Part shown: positions 26,328-36,036 of the stretch, piece after piece | Layout of the letters: every line of letters starts with the position of its first letter | How positions within the stretch are numbered: position 1 is the stretch's first letter | Source: NCEH01 sp043195135 | GTDB taxonomy: Bacteria; Pseudomonadota; Alphaproteobacteria; Rhizobiales; Xanthobacteraceae | Assembly (NCBI RefSeq): GCF_043195135.1 | Contig: NZ_JBAFWP010000009.1 | Strand: one strand, 5' to 3' | DNA length: 64,000 nucleotides | Notes under the pieces: generated by a model | Told to the model about the DNA's origin: nothing | Seen by the model: the letters and a program-made list of their open reading frames with translations, nothing else | The model's database searches: none | Program-made: the position numbers and the translations under genes

Positions 26328-26571
26328 GGGAGCTCGCACCCCTGAAAATATTCAGTGGGCCCCAATAAACGTCCATCCGGCGACAGAAACACGACACTAC
26401 GCGCGCCGGGCAATAGTATGAATTACAACTCTCGCCTGCATGGCGGCGGCCGAAGACAATGGCCCGGCTGCCTGGCCTGCCAGAAACTTTGGCCGGCTTC
26501 TTTCCCGATTAAACCGGGTGAGGCGTCCCGAACTGATGCGCGGGCGCAGGAAAGGGGATCTCTCCGCCCCT

Positions 26572-28395
<1,824 letters not shown>

Positions 28396-28533
28396 GACCG
28401 ATTGCGCTCCGTGAGTGTCACACCCGTGGCCGGTTAAAGCCTGCTTCATGCCACGCCGCCAGCCTCCGTGGCGCGGCGCAGCATCACTTCCTCTTTCGCT
28501 TCCTGACCGCAGGTTTGCCGGCGGGCGGCGCGG

Positions 28534-29877
28534 TCAGTCCTTGTGCTTGGCGCGGTCGCGGAACCCGGGCGCCCAGCCGGGCTTCACCACCTGCCGTCCA
28601 CGGGCGATCGCCAGCGCATCGTCGGGCACATCGTCGGTGATGACCGAGCCGGTGCCCACATAGGCCCCCGCACCGATGGTCACCGGCGCCACCAGCGCCG
28701 AATGCACGCCGATGAAGGCGCCCGCGCCGATCTCCGTCCGCGATTTGGTGAAGCCGTCGTAATTGCACGTGATGGTGCCGGCACCGAGATTGCTGTTCGC
28801 GCCCACATGGGCGTCACCGACATAAGAAAGATGGTTCACCTTAACACCGCGTTCAAGGTGAGCCGCCTTGGTCTCCACGAAATTGCCGATGCGCACCCCG
28901 GTATCGAGCCGCGTGCCCGGCCGCAGCCGCGCGTAGGGGCCGATGGTGACGCCGCTTTCCAGGCGCGCCCCTTCCAGGTGGCAGAAGGAATGGATCACCA
29001 CGTCGTTGCCGACGCTCACCCCGGGGCCGAACACCACGTGCGGCTCCACGATCACGTCGCGGCCAAGCTCGGTGTCGGCGCTGAAGAACACCGTTTCGGG
29101 CGCGACCAGGGTGGCCCCGCCCGCCATGGCCGCGAGCCGAAGGCGCTTCTGGATGATGGCTTCCGCCTCGGCCAGCTGGATGCGGCTGTTGACGCCCGCC
29201 ACGTCCTCCGCCTCGCCCTCGGCGGCGATGGTGGCGTGGCCCTGGGCGCGGGCGATCTCCACCGCATCGGTGAGATAATATTCGCCCTTGGCATTGTCAT
29301 TGCCGATGCGCTCCAGCAGATCCAGCGCATGGGCGCCGGAGAGCGCCATCAGCCCGGCATTGCAGAAATCGACCTGCCGCTCGCTGGGGCTCGCATCCTT
29401 CTCTTCCCGGATCGCCAGCAATTCCCCGCCATGGGTGATGAGGCGGCCGTAGCCCGTGGGATCGGTCGCGTAAAAGCCGAGCGCCACGACGGCGGCGCCG
29501 CTGGCCAGGGGCGCGCGCAGGGCGAGCAAGGTCTGGGAGCGCACGAGCGGCGTGTCGGCATAGAGCACCAGCACGTCGTCCACCGGCTGCTCCAGCGCGG
29601 CACGGGCGGCGAGCACGGCATGGGCCGTGCCGAGCCGCTCTTCCTGGAGAAACACCTGGGCATGGGGGGCGATGCGATGCGCTTCCTCGGCCACATCGGC
29701 GCGGCCGGGACCCACCACAACGGCGACGCGCGTCGCGCCCGCGCCGCGTGTGGCTTCCAGCACATGGTGCAGCATGGTGCGGCCGGCGATCTTATGGAGC
29801 ACCTTCGGCAGGCGCGACGCCATACGCGTGCCTTCGCCGGCAGCCAGAATCACGACAAGAAGACTGCGTTCGCTCAT
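28534..29877 (-). CDS. glmU: Bifunctional UDP-GlcNAc pyrophosphorylase / glucosamine-1-phosphate acetyltransferase
   Basis: A 447-residue enzyme for the last two steps to UDP-GlcNAc. The N-terminal uridylyltransferase domain starts with LAAGEGTRMASRLPKVLHKIAG and contains LYADTPLV and the FCNAGLMAL segment. From about residue 245 the sequence is a left-handed beta-helix with hexapeptide repeats (VIVEPHVVFGPGVSVGN...), including the acetyltransferase residues in LSYVGDAHVGANSNLGAG and CNYDGFTKSRTEIG. The product feeds both peptidoglycan and the LpxA pathway encoded 10 kb away. Length is normal. Confidence 0.97.
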   Translation of the reverse strand: MSERSLLVVILAAGEGTRMASRLPKVLHKIAGRTMLHHVLEATRGAGATRVAVVVGPGRADVAEEAHRIAPHAQVFLQEERLGTAHAVLAARAALEQPVDDVLVLYADTPLVRSQTLLALRAPLASGAAVVALGFYATDPTGYGRLITHGGELLAIREEKDASPSERQVDFCNAGLMALSGAHALDLLERIGNDNAKGEYYLTDAVEIARAQGHATIAAEGEAEDVAGVNSRIQLAEAEAIIQKRLRLAAMAGGATLVAPETVFFSADTELGRDVIVEPHVVFGPGVSVGNDVVIHSFCHLEGARLESGVTIGPYARLRPGTRLDTGVRIGNFVETKAAHLERGVKVNHLSYVGDAHVGANSNLGAGTITCNYDGFTKSRTEIGAGAFIGVHSALVAPVTIGAGAYVGTGSVITDDVPDDALAIARGRQVVKPGWAPGFRDRAKHKD

Positions 29878-30215
29878 GGGAATCCTCGCGCCACGACCAA
29901 CGCGGCCCTTCTAGAGCGAAAACGGCATCCTTGTCGCCATCCGATGTCGGCGGTGGGCGCTCGTGCCGGCTTGCAACCCGCCAGGGTTGACGCGCCCTTC
30001 CCGGCCCGCGCGGCAGCGAAGCCGATGCGGCGCCCCGCTTTCCCCCGGACAGGGCATGCCGCCCGCGCCCGGGTCGGTTTCGCACCGCGCGCGCCTTATA
30101 AAGGGGCGCCAGGATCCCGCTCAACGGGATGTGGCGGCACGCAAACCGCCACGGGGGAGTTGTCTCGCGGCGGGGATGATGCCATCTGGCGGGAGATCAT
30201 TGCAGGACGCCGCCC
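29878..30215 (+). promoter_or_regulatory. Non-coding region with tandem hairpins before the small membrane protein gene
   Basis: The 338 bases hold the divergent upstream regions of glmU and the following gene; no coding frame looks real. Near the plus-strand gene two hairpins stand back to back: ATCCCG (30114-30119) with CGGGAT (30125-30130), then GTGGCGG (30131-30137) with CCGCCAC (30146-30152). If transcribed they would stack in the 5' leader about 65-100 bases before the start codon. Confidence 0.4.
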
Positions 30216-30605
30216 ATGGATACCACCACCGATCGCAGCTTCCGTCCCGGACCGCGTGCCATGAACTGGCTGATTGCGATCGGCATGGGCGCCACCGGCT
30301 GGGCGATCTATGTGCGCTATATGATCATCGAGCCGTCGGTCGTGGGCCTCGCCTGCGATGCCGGGCTCGCCACCTTCCAATGCAAGCTGCGCGCGGCCAC
30401 CATCGCCCTGTTCGGCTGGTCGGTGTTCGGCGGCATCGCCCTTGCCGCGGCGCTGGTGCAGCTCCGGCGGCCGCGCCTCGTCACCTTCGCCGTCGGCATC
30501 GCGTTCGCCGGGATCGCGCTGGTGCTTTACAACAATATCGCCGGGGCGATCGCGGCGATGCTGCTCATCCTGTCGCTCGCGCGGCCCGGACCCGCCACAG
30601 CGTAG
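30216..30605 (+). CDS. Small four-helix membrane protein, unknown function
   Basis: A 129-residue protein with hydrophobic segments near residues 17-37, 58-82, 89-106 and 107-124, and a loop holding two cysteines (LACDAGLATFQCK) between helices 1 and 2 that could form a disulfide. A CAGGA ribosome site lies 8 bases before the ATG. The 3' end overlaps the end of the convergent ndvC-like gene by 41 bases. It has no recognisable family or catalytic motif; proximity to the glucan locus may be chance. Confidence 0.6.
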   Translation: MDTTTDRSFRPGPRAMNWLIAIGMGATGWAIYVRYMIIEPSVVGLACDAGLATFQCKLRAATIALFGWSVFGGIALAAALVQLRRPRLVTFAVGIAFAGIALVLYNNIAGAIAAMLLILSLARPGPATA

Positions 30606-32190
30606 CGGCAAGCGCCAGGCAGATCAGGCCGAACCAGAGCGCCTGCCAGTTCTGAAGCGTTTCGTTGAGGGGCACGAAGAGGCCCGCAACCAGCAGCCAC
30701 CAGAAAGCGGTGCGCTCCGCCATGCCCGCCCCCGCACCGGCCGGCAGGCGCAGAAAGGCGAACACCGCAAGCGCCGCCGCGACCGGCGTCAACGCATTGA
30801 TCGGAAAGTCCTTGTAGCGCGGATCGAACACCAGTTCGAACGCCGCTTCGCCGATGGCGAGGACGCCGAGCGCGAAGACGGCCGCAGCGGCCACCGCAAA
30901 TCCGTCCGCCTGCCGGCGGCGCGCCCCGTCGAGCACGGTGGCAAGCGCCGGCAGCCGCACGCCGGCGCCGATGGCGGCGGGGATGATTGCCATCGCCGCG
31001 AGCGAGACCGCGACGAAGGCGAGATTGCGCGTCCAGCCGATCCAGCCGAGGCTCTCCAGCGGCAGCGCCGCGAGCGCCGGCCCGAACGTCGCCCCGCCGG
31101 CAAACGCGATCACAGCGACCGCCAGCCAGTCGCGCGGACGCACGCTCTTCGCCCGCTTCTTGGAGCCGTACAGCGCAGCGCCGAAGGCCAGCACCACGAT
31201 CGCGACGCCCGCCGCCGCCTGGCCGCGCCAGAAGGGATGATCCATGACCGGCTCGCCCCAATGGAACTTGGGTTCGCGCGTTCCGGCGTCGATCAGGCCC
31301 CAATGGCCGCCCACCGTGCCCTCGTTCGCCCGCTTCCAGGGCTGGTCAAAAGCCTCGATGACATTGACCCGATAGCCCTTCTCCTTCGCGAGCTTCAACA
31401 GCTCGTGCATCACGAGCGCCTGTTGAGAAGGCGCGGGAAGAGCCCCTTCGCGCATGCGCCCGGCGCTCGGCCAGCCGGTCTCGCCGATCAGGATCTCCTT
31501 GCCGGGAAACATCTTCGCCACATGCTGGCGCGTTTCGTCGATATGCCGCGCCGCCTGATCCGCCGCCACCGGCAGGTCCTCCCAATAGGGCAGGATATGG
31601 ACGGTGATGAAATCCACGTCCGCCGCGAGGGCCGGCGCGCGCTCCCAGAACTCCCAGACGTCGGCATAGGTGACGGGGGTCGCGCCGACGCGGGATTTCA
31701 CCTCACGCAGGATGGCGGAGATATCGGAGGAAGACAGTTCGCCGCGCAGCATCACCTCATTGCCGACGATCACCCCCTGGATCACGTCGGGATATTGCTG
31801 CGCCAGCCTCACGCCGGCCTCGATCTCGATCCGGTTCTTCGGCCGCTCGGAGCCGAGCCAGATGCCCTGGAACACCTTGAGACCGTGCTTGCGGGCGAGC
31901 GGAGCCACCTTGTCGAGCCCCATTTCCACCGAATAGGTGCGCACGCAATCGGTGATCTTCGCCAATTGCGCGAGATCCTCGTCGATCTGCCGTTCGGGAA
32001 TCACCAGCCCCGCCATCATCGGCGACTGGCCGTCTCGGAACGGAGCGTACGAGACGCATTGCAGCTTTTCCCCGGCGGCCAGGGGCGACGGCGGCATGGT
32101 CACGGGCCGCCCCATCCAGCCGGCAAGCCCCACCACCGCCGCGCCCACCACAAGTGCCAGCAAGAGCGGCAACCGCAAAGAGGATGTCAT
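30565..32190 (-). CDS. ndvC: GH17 membrane protein, NdvC-like (cyclic beta-1,3/1,6-glucan synthesis)
   Basis: A 541-residue protein: one N-terminal membrane anchor, a GH17 domain (about 45-320) outside the membrane, then about six to eight helices at the C-terminus. The GH17 catalytic glutamates are visible in VIVGNEVMLRGE (acid/base) and LIGETGWPSAG (nucleophile). Bradyrhizobium NdvC, of similar size, is needed for the beta-1,6 linkages of periplasmic cyclic beta-(1,3),(1,6)-glucan, probably by transglycosylation. The start at 32190 is preceded by GGGAG. It is divergent from the small glucan gene and the ndvB-like synthase. The name is given by domain layout and context. Confidence 0.82.
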   Translation of the reverse strand: MTSSLRLPLLLALVVGAAVVGLAGWMGRPVTMPPSPLAAGEKLQCVSYAPFRDGQSPMMAGLVIPERQIDEDLAQLAKITDCVRTYSVEMGLDKVAPLARKHGLKVFQGIWLGSERPKNRIEIEAGVRLAQQYPDVIQGVIVGNEVMLRGELSSSDISAILREVKSRVGATPVTYADVWEFWERAPALAADVDFITVHILPYWEDLPVAADQAARHIDETRQHVAKMFPGKEILIGETGWPSAGRMREGALPAPSQQALVMHELLKLAKEKGYRVNVIEAFDQPWKRANEGTVGGHWGLIDAGTREPKFHWGEPVMDHPFWRGQAAAGVAIVVLAFGAALYGSKKRAKSVRPRDWLAVAVIAFAGGATFGPALAALPLESLGWIGWTRNLAFVAVSLAAMAIIPAAIGAGVRLPALATVLDGARRRQADGFAVAAAAVFALGVLAIGEAAFELVFDPRYKDFPINALTPVAAALAVFAFLRLPAGAGAGMAERTAFWWLLVAGLFVPLNETLQNWQALWFGLICLALAATLWRVRAARATG

Positions 32191-32411
32191 GAAATCTCCC
32201 GAAGCCTGGGGCGGCAGCGCATGTCCAGCGACATAAAGCTTCACGACAACCCTGTGAAGCCATTGCGGTGCAACCAGGGCACGGGATAATCCTGCCCCGG
32301 TGCGACGCTGCCCGACGCCGCGTTTGCGCTGCGTCCTCATGCTGACAAATTCCCGACATTCTCCTAAGGTGCAGCCGCGGATCGTCTTCCGCCTTTCAGC
32401 CTTCGAACCCA

Positions 32412-32867
32412 ATGGCCAATATGGACCGTTTCCGTCTCACGCTCCTCGCGGGCGCCCTGTTCCTCGCGTTCGCCGGTCCCGTTTCCGCCCAATCGCAGGG
32501 AACCGACCAGAAGCCCGCCACTCCCGCCGAGCAGATCACGCCGGAACAGCAGGCGGCGCGGGATGCCCAGCGCCGGTCCGTGGAGGAATTCACCGAAGCC
32601 GCGAAGCTGCCGGGCAATGCCGGTCTGCCGGAATGCGTCTGGACGGGGCGGCGCATTGCCGCGCTGCTGTGGCGCGACGATATCGACACCGCGCGCCGCC
32701 ACCTGGACATGTACGAGCGGTTCGGCTGCCCGACCGAGCACCTCAAGCTCGCGTTCCGCTGCCTGGTGCGCCAGGGCAACATCGATCAAAAAGCGCAGGA
32801 GCGGCTCGGCGCCCGGGTTCATCAATGTTGGGTTAACCCCGACTATGTTGCTGCACCAGCGCAATAA
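32412..32867 (+). CDS. Small periplasmic protein of the beta-(1,3),(1,6)-glucan locus
   Basis: A 151-residue protein with a signal peptide (LTLLAGALFLAFAG, cleavage after VSAQ). The mature part has four cysteines (PECVW, GCPTE, FRCLV, HQCWV) and the segment RRSVEEFTEAAKLPGNAGLPE. Similar small proteins are annotated in Bradyrhizobium genomes as glucan biosynthesis proteins, and a third gene there (ndvD) is reported as needed for glucan synthesis; whether this is the same gene I cannot confirm. It lies between the ndvC-like and ndvB-like genes, in the same direction as the latter. Confidence 0.75.
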   Translation: MANMDRFRLTLLAGALFLAFAGPVSAQSQGTDQKPATPAEQITPEQQAARDAQRRSVEEFTEAAKLPGNAGLPECVWTGRRIAALLWRDDIDTARRHLDMYERFGCPTEHLKLAFRCLVRQGNIDQKAQERLGARVHQCWVNPDYVAAPAQ

Positions 32868-32953
32868 TTACATCACGGCGGGGCCTCCGGGCCGCCCAGC
32901 GGCCGCCATACTTCCCATTTACCTCTTGATTTGAGAGGTTTAGTGTCTCGATG

Positions 32954-33038
32954 CAGTGCCGCGAAGGCGGCGCTGCCGACCTTGGGGCAGGTCGAAAGGG
33001 TGCTCCGTAGCTTAAGATCAGGAACCGACGTCTTAAGC
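32954..33038 (+). promoter_or_regulatory. Structured leader: three consecutive hairpins before the ndvB-like gene
   Basis: Hairpin 1: CAGTGCCGC (32954-32962), loop GAAG, GCGGCGCTG (32967-32975), 9 bp with one G-T pair. Hairpin 2: CGACC (32977-32981), 8-base loop, GGTCG (32990-32994). Hairpin 3: GCTTAAGA (33010-33017), 13-base loop, TCTTAAGC (33031-33038), a perfect 8 bp. The coding start follows 43 bases later. No T-tract follows any stem, so this is not a simple terminator. It could be a regulatory leader, or hairpin 3 could be a palindromic operator. Confidence 0.5.
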
Positions 33039-33081
33039 CTGCGTTAACGGTTCGATTTCCCTTTCGAGTGGGTCTCCGCCA

Positions 33082-35709
33082 ATGCGTCCCGGCCTTGCTG
33101 CTGCTGCAGCCATCATCACGGTTGTGATCGGATTTCACGCCGCGATCTGGTATTCCGTGCGCCCGGAAGTTCACGCTCCGGGCGTCACGGAGCGCTTTTC
33201 GAGCCTGTCCTTCGCGCCCTATAGCCGAGACGTTCGCCACCCCGACAAGGGCCCCCCGGTGACGGCGGAGCAGATTCGCTCGGACGTGAATGCGGTGGCC
33301 GACTACACCCGCGCCATCCGCACCTATTCCTCCACCATGGGCCTGGAGCTGATTCCCGCGATCGCCGCCGAGCGCGGGCTGAAGGTGACGGTCGGCGCCT
33401 GGATCGACAAGGACGAGACCCGCAACGAAAAGGAAATCCGCGCCGCCGTCGATCTCACAAAGCGCAATCCCAACGTCGAAGGCCTGGTGATCGGCAACGA
33501 GACCATCTTCCGCGGTGAGAAGAGCGCGGGCGAGATGGCCGAGCTGATCCGCAAGGTGAAGCGCGAGACCAGCACGCCGGTCACCACGGGCGAGATCTGG
33601 AACGTCTGGCTCGACCATCCCGAGCTGGTGTCGGCGGTCGATTACATCGCCGCGCACATTCTCCCCTATTGGGAAGGCGTGAGCGCCGAGCAGGTCGTGG
33701 ACCGCTCCATCGACATCTACAACCGCTTGCGCGCCGCCTATCCCGGCAAGCGCATCGTGATCGCCGAGTTCGGCTGGCCGAGCGCCGGCTTCAACCGCGA
33801 CGGGGCGGTGCCGGGCGAACTTGCCCAGGCGAACGTGATCCGCACCTTCACCGCGCGCGCCGAAGCCCTCGGCATCGAATATAATATCATCGAGGCGTTC
33901 GACGCCCCCTGGAAGAGCTTCGAAGGCTCGGTGGGCCAATATTGGGGCGTGTTCGACGCCAACCGGCACCTGAAGTTCCCGCTGACCGGCCCGATCGTGC
34001 CGAACACCTTCAACCAGACCGCCATTCTCGCGCTGCTGCTGGGCCTCGTGTTCTCGCTGCCCATGCTGCGCGCCTCGCAGACCGTGACGGTATCGCAGGG
34101 CGCCGTGCTCGCGGCCGCGGCCAACGGCGTCGGCGCCTGGGTCGCCCTGGTGTTCAACCATTGGGCGACGCATTACGTCACCGGCGGCAATTACGTGACG
34201 CTGCTGCTCTCCGTCGTGCTGCTCGTGCCGCTGGTGATCGTGCTGCTCTATCGCATCGAGGAGCTGGCCGCGGTCGCCTTCGGCCCCACCCCGCGGCGCC
34301 TGGTGGAGGCGCGGCCCGCCGCCACGCTCTCGCGCCACCCGAAGGTGTCGATCCACATCCCCGCCTATCGCGAACCGCCGGAAATGCTGAAGCAGACCCT
34401 GGATGCGGTGGCGCGGCTGGATTATCCCAACCTCGAATGCGTGGTCGCGCTCAACAACACGCCCGACCCGGCGATGGTGGAGCCGATCCGCGCCCATTGC
34501 GCCGCGCTCGGCGAGCGGTTCAAGTTCCTGAACCTCGAGAAGATCAGCGGCTTCAAGGCCGGCGCCCTGCGCATCGCGCTGGAGCACACCGCCCCCGACG
34601 CCGAGATTATCGGCGTGATCGACGCCGACTACGTGGTGGCGCCCAATTGGCTGAAGGATCTCGTGCCGGTGTTTGAGGATCCCACCGTGGGCCTCGTCCA
34701 GGCGCCGCAGGATCATCGTGACGGGCATCTCAGCCCCATGCACGAGGCCATGAACGCGGAATATGCCGGCTTCTTCGACGTCGGCATGGTGCAGCGCAAC
34801 GAGGATGACGCCATCGTCGTGCACGGCACCATGTGCCTGGTGCGTCGTGCCGCCATGATGGAGGCCGGCTCCTGGTCGTCCGACACGATCTGCGAGGATA
34901 CCGACCTCGGCCTGACCATCGCCGAGAACGGCTGGAAGACCCATTACACCCGCATCCGCTATGGCTGGGGCCTGCTGCCCGACACCTTCGAGGCGTTCAA
35001 GAAGCAGCGCCACCGCTGGGCGTACGGCGGCTTCCAGATCATTCGCAAGCATTGGTCCCGCTTCCTGCCCGCCCGTTCGCGCCTGACCACGGCCCAGCGC
35101 CGGCACTTCCTGCTCGGCTGGGTCGCCTGGCTGGGCGCCGAATCGGTGGGCGCGCTCGCCGCCATCCTGTCGCTGCTGTTCGTGCCGTTCGTGTTCGCCT
35201 TCGGCATCGCGGTTCCGGCCCACATCCTCACCCTGCCGATCATCGCCACCTTCGTGGTCTATGTTCTGCACTTCGTGGCGATGTACCGCATGCGGGTGGC
35301 CACCACGCCCTTGCGCATGCTGGGCGCGGCGATCGCCGCCATGGCGGTGCAGTTCACGGTCGCCAAGGCAGTGTTCGACGGCTTCCGCTACAAGGATCTC
35401 GCCTTTGCCCGCACTGCCAAGGGCGGCGGCTGGCTCTCGGGCGCGGCCCGCTCCTTCCCGGCCCTGCCCGAAGCGGTGGTGGGCAGCTTGCTGCTGGTCT
35501 CGGGCGTCACCCTGCACATGACCAACTGGCATGTGGTGCGCGAGGTCGATCTCTATGCCCTCGCGCTGGTGGTGCAGAGCCTGCCGTTCGTCGCGGCGGC
35601 GCTGATCGGCCTCGGCGAAACCTCGCGTCTGAACGATTTCGCAACCTGGCGCGCCATGAGAACCCGCATCGCGACCGTCGCCCGCCGCCTGCCGGCAGTC
35701 GCCGACTGA
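33082..35709 (+). CDS. ndvB: NdvB-like beta-1,3-glucan synthase (GH17 + GT2)
   Basis: An 875-residue membrane protein. After an N-terminal anchor, a GH17 domain (about 35-300) shows the acid/base glutamate in VIGNETIFRGE and the nucleophile in VIAEFGWPSAG. Two or three helices (about 315-395) lead to a family 2 glycosyltransferase domain with the DxD metal site at 514-516 (VIDADYV), the base region CEDTDLG near 604 and QRHRW starting at 642, and further helices follow. The size and layout match Bradyrhizobium NdvB, which polymerises UDP-glucose into beta-1,3-glucan; it is unrelated to the Sinorhizobium beta-1,2-glucan NdvB. The GH17 domain is presumably periplasmic and the GT2 domain cytoplasmic. 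A strong terminator follows. Confidence 0.87.
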   Translation: MRPGLAAAAAIITVVIGFHAAIWYSVRPEVHAPGVTERFSSLSFAPYSRDVRHPDKGPPVTAEQIRSDVNAVADYTRAIRTYSSTMGLELIPAIAAERGLKVTVGAWIDKDETRNEKEIRAAVDLTKRNPNVEGLVIGNETIFRGEKSAGEMAELIRKVKRETSTPVTTGEIWNVWLDHPELVSAVDYIAAHILPYWEGVSAEQVVDRSIDIYNRLRAAYPGKRIVIAEFGWPSAGFNRDGAVPGELAQANVIRTFTARAEALGIEYNIIEAFDAPWKSFEGSVGQYWGVFDANRHLKFPLTGPIVPNTFNQTAILALLLGLVFSLPMLRASQTVTVSQGAVLAAAANGVGAWVALVFNHWATHYVTGGNYVTLLLSVVLLVPLVIVLLYRIEELAAVAFGPTPRRLVEARPAATLSRHPKVSIHIPAYREPPEMLKQTLDAVARLDYPNLECVVALNNTPDPAMVEPIRAHCAALGERFKFLNLEKISGFKAGALRIALEHTAPDAEIIGVIDADYVVAPNWLKDLVPVFEDPTVGLVQAPQDHRDGHLSPMHEAMNAEYAGFFDVGMVQRNEDDAIVVHGTMCLVRRAAMMEAGSWSSDTICEDTDLGLTIAENGWKTHYTRIRYGWGLLPDTFEAFKKQRHRWAYGGFQIIRKHWSRFLPARSRLTTAQRRHFLLGWVAWLGAESVGALAAILSLLFVPFVFAFGIAVPAHILTLPIIATFVVYVLHFVAMYRMRVATTPLRMLGAAIAAMAVQFTVAKAVFDGFRYKDLAFARTAKGGGWLSGAARSFPALPEAVVGSLLLVSGVTLHMTNWHVVREVDLYALALVVQSLPFVAAALIGLGETSRLNDFATWRAMRTRIATVARRLPAVAD

Positions 35710-35734
35710 GCCTGCGGTGGAGGCCCCCTGACGG

Positions 35735-35766
35735 AACGCCCGGCCCTGCGCCGGGCGTTTTCGTTT
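35735..35766 (+). terminator. Rho-independent terminator after the ndvB-like gene
   Basis: A perfect 10-bp stem (AACGCCCGGC, loop CCTGC, GCCGGGCGTT) is followed by TTCGTTT, 26 bases after the stop codon. Confidence 0.92.
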
Positions 35767-35777
35767 GCGCCCCCTTC

Positions 35778-35858
35778 GGCCGGTTTCCGGCCGGAATGAA
35801 CGCCGATTTTCCCGCGTCGCGGCAGGGGATTGAGCGGGGACGCGCGAAAAATCGGCGT
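35778..35858. repeat. Inverted repeats between the ndvB-like gene and gltA
   Basis: A small palindrome (GGCCGG 35778-35783 with CCGGCC 35787-35792) is followed by a larger one: ACGCCGATTTT (35800-35810) pairs perfectly with AAAATCGGCGT (35848-35858), and the inner bases CGCGTC and GACGCG extend the pairing with mismatches. The arms enclose about 37 bases. The 327-base region also holds the terminator before it and the gltA promoter after it; no gene is seen. Confidence 0.5.
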
Positions 35859-36036
35859 CCGCCGGCACAATGGAATCCAGGCGCGGCAAAGGGTTTCACG
35901 CTAGTTCACCGCGTGTTGCGCCCGTTAAGGGCATGGTCACGCTTGCGGCAAAATTGGGGAGGGTTTACGACTGCGCGCCAGACCCTTCGCATCCGCGAAG
36001 GTGGTACCATTTCCCCGCCTACAGATGGGAGACTTT

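Noticed and set aside
33045..33081. GGTTCGATTTCC followed by CCGCCA, resembling a tRNA T-arm and 3' end
   Set aside because: The bases flanking the loop do not pair as a T-stem and no acceptor or anticodon stem can be built upstream.
32833..35889. A 1018-codon open frame on the minus strand
   Set aside because: Antisense shadow of the ndvB-like gene, for which GH17 and GT2 motifs are clear on the plus strand.
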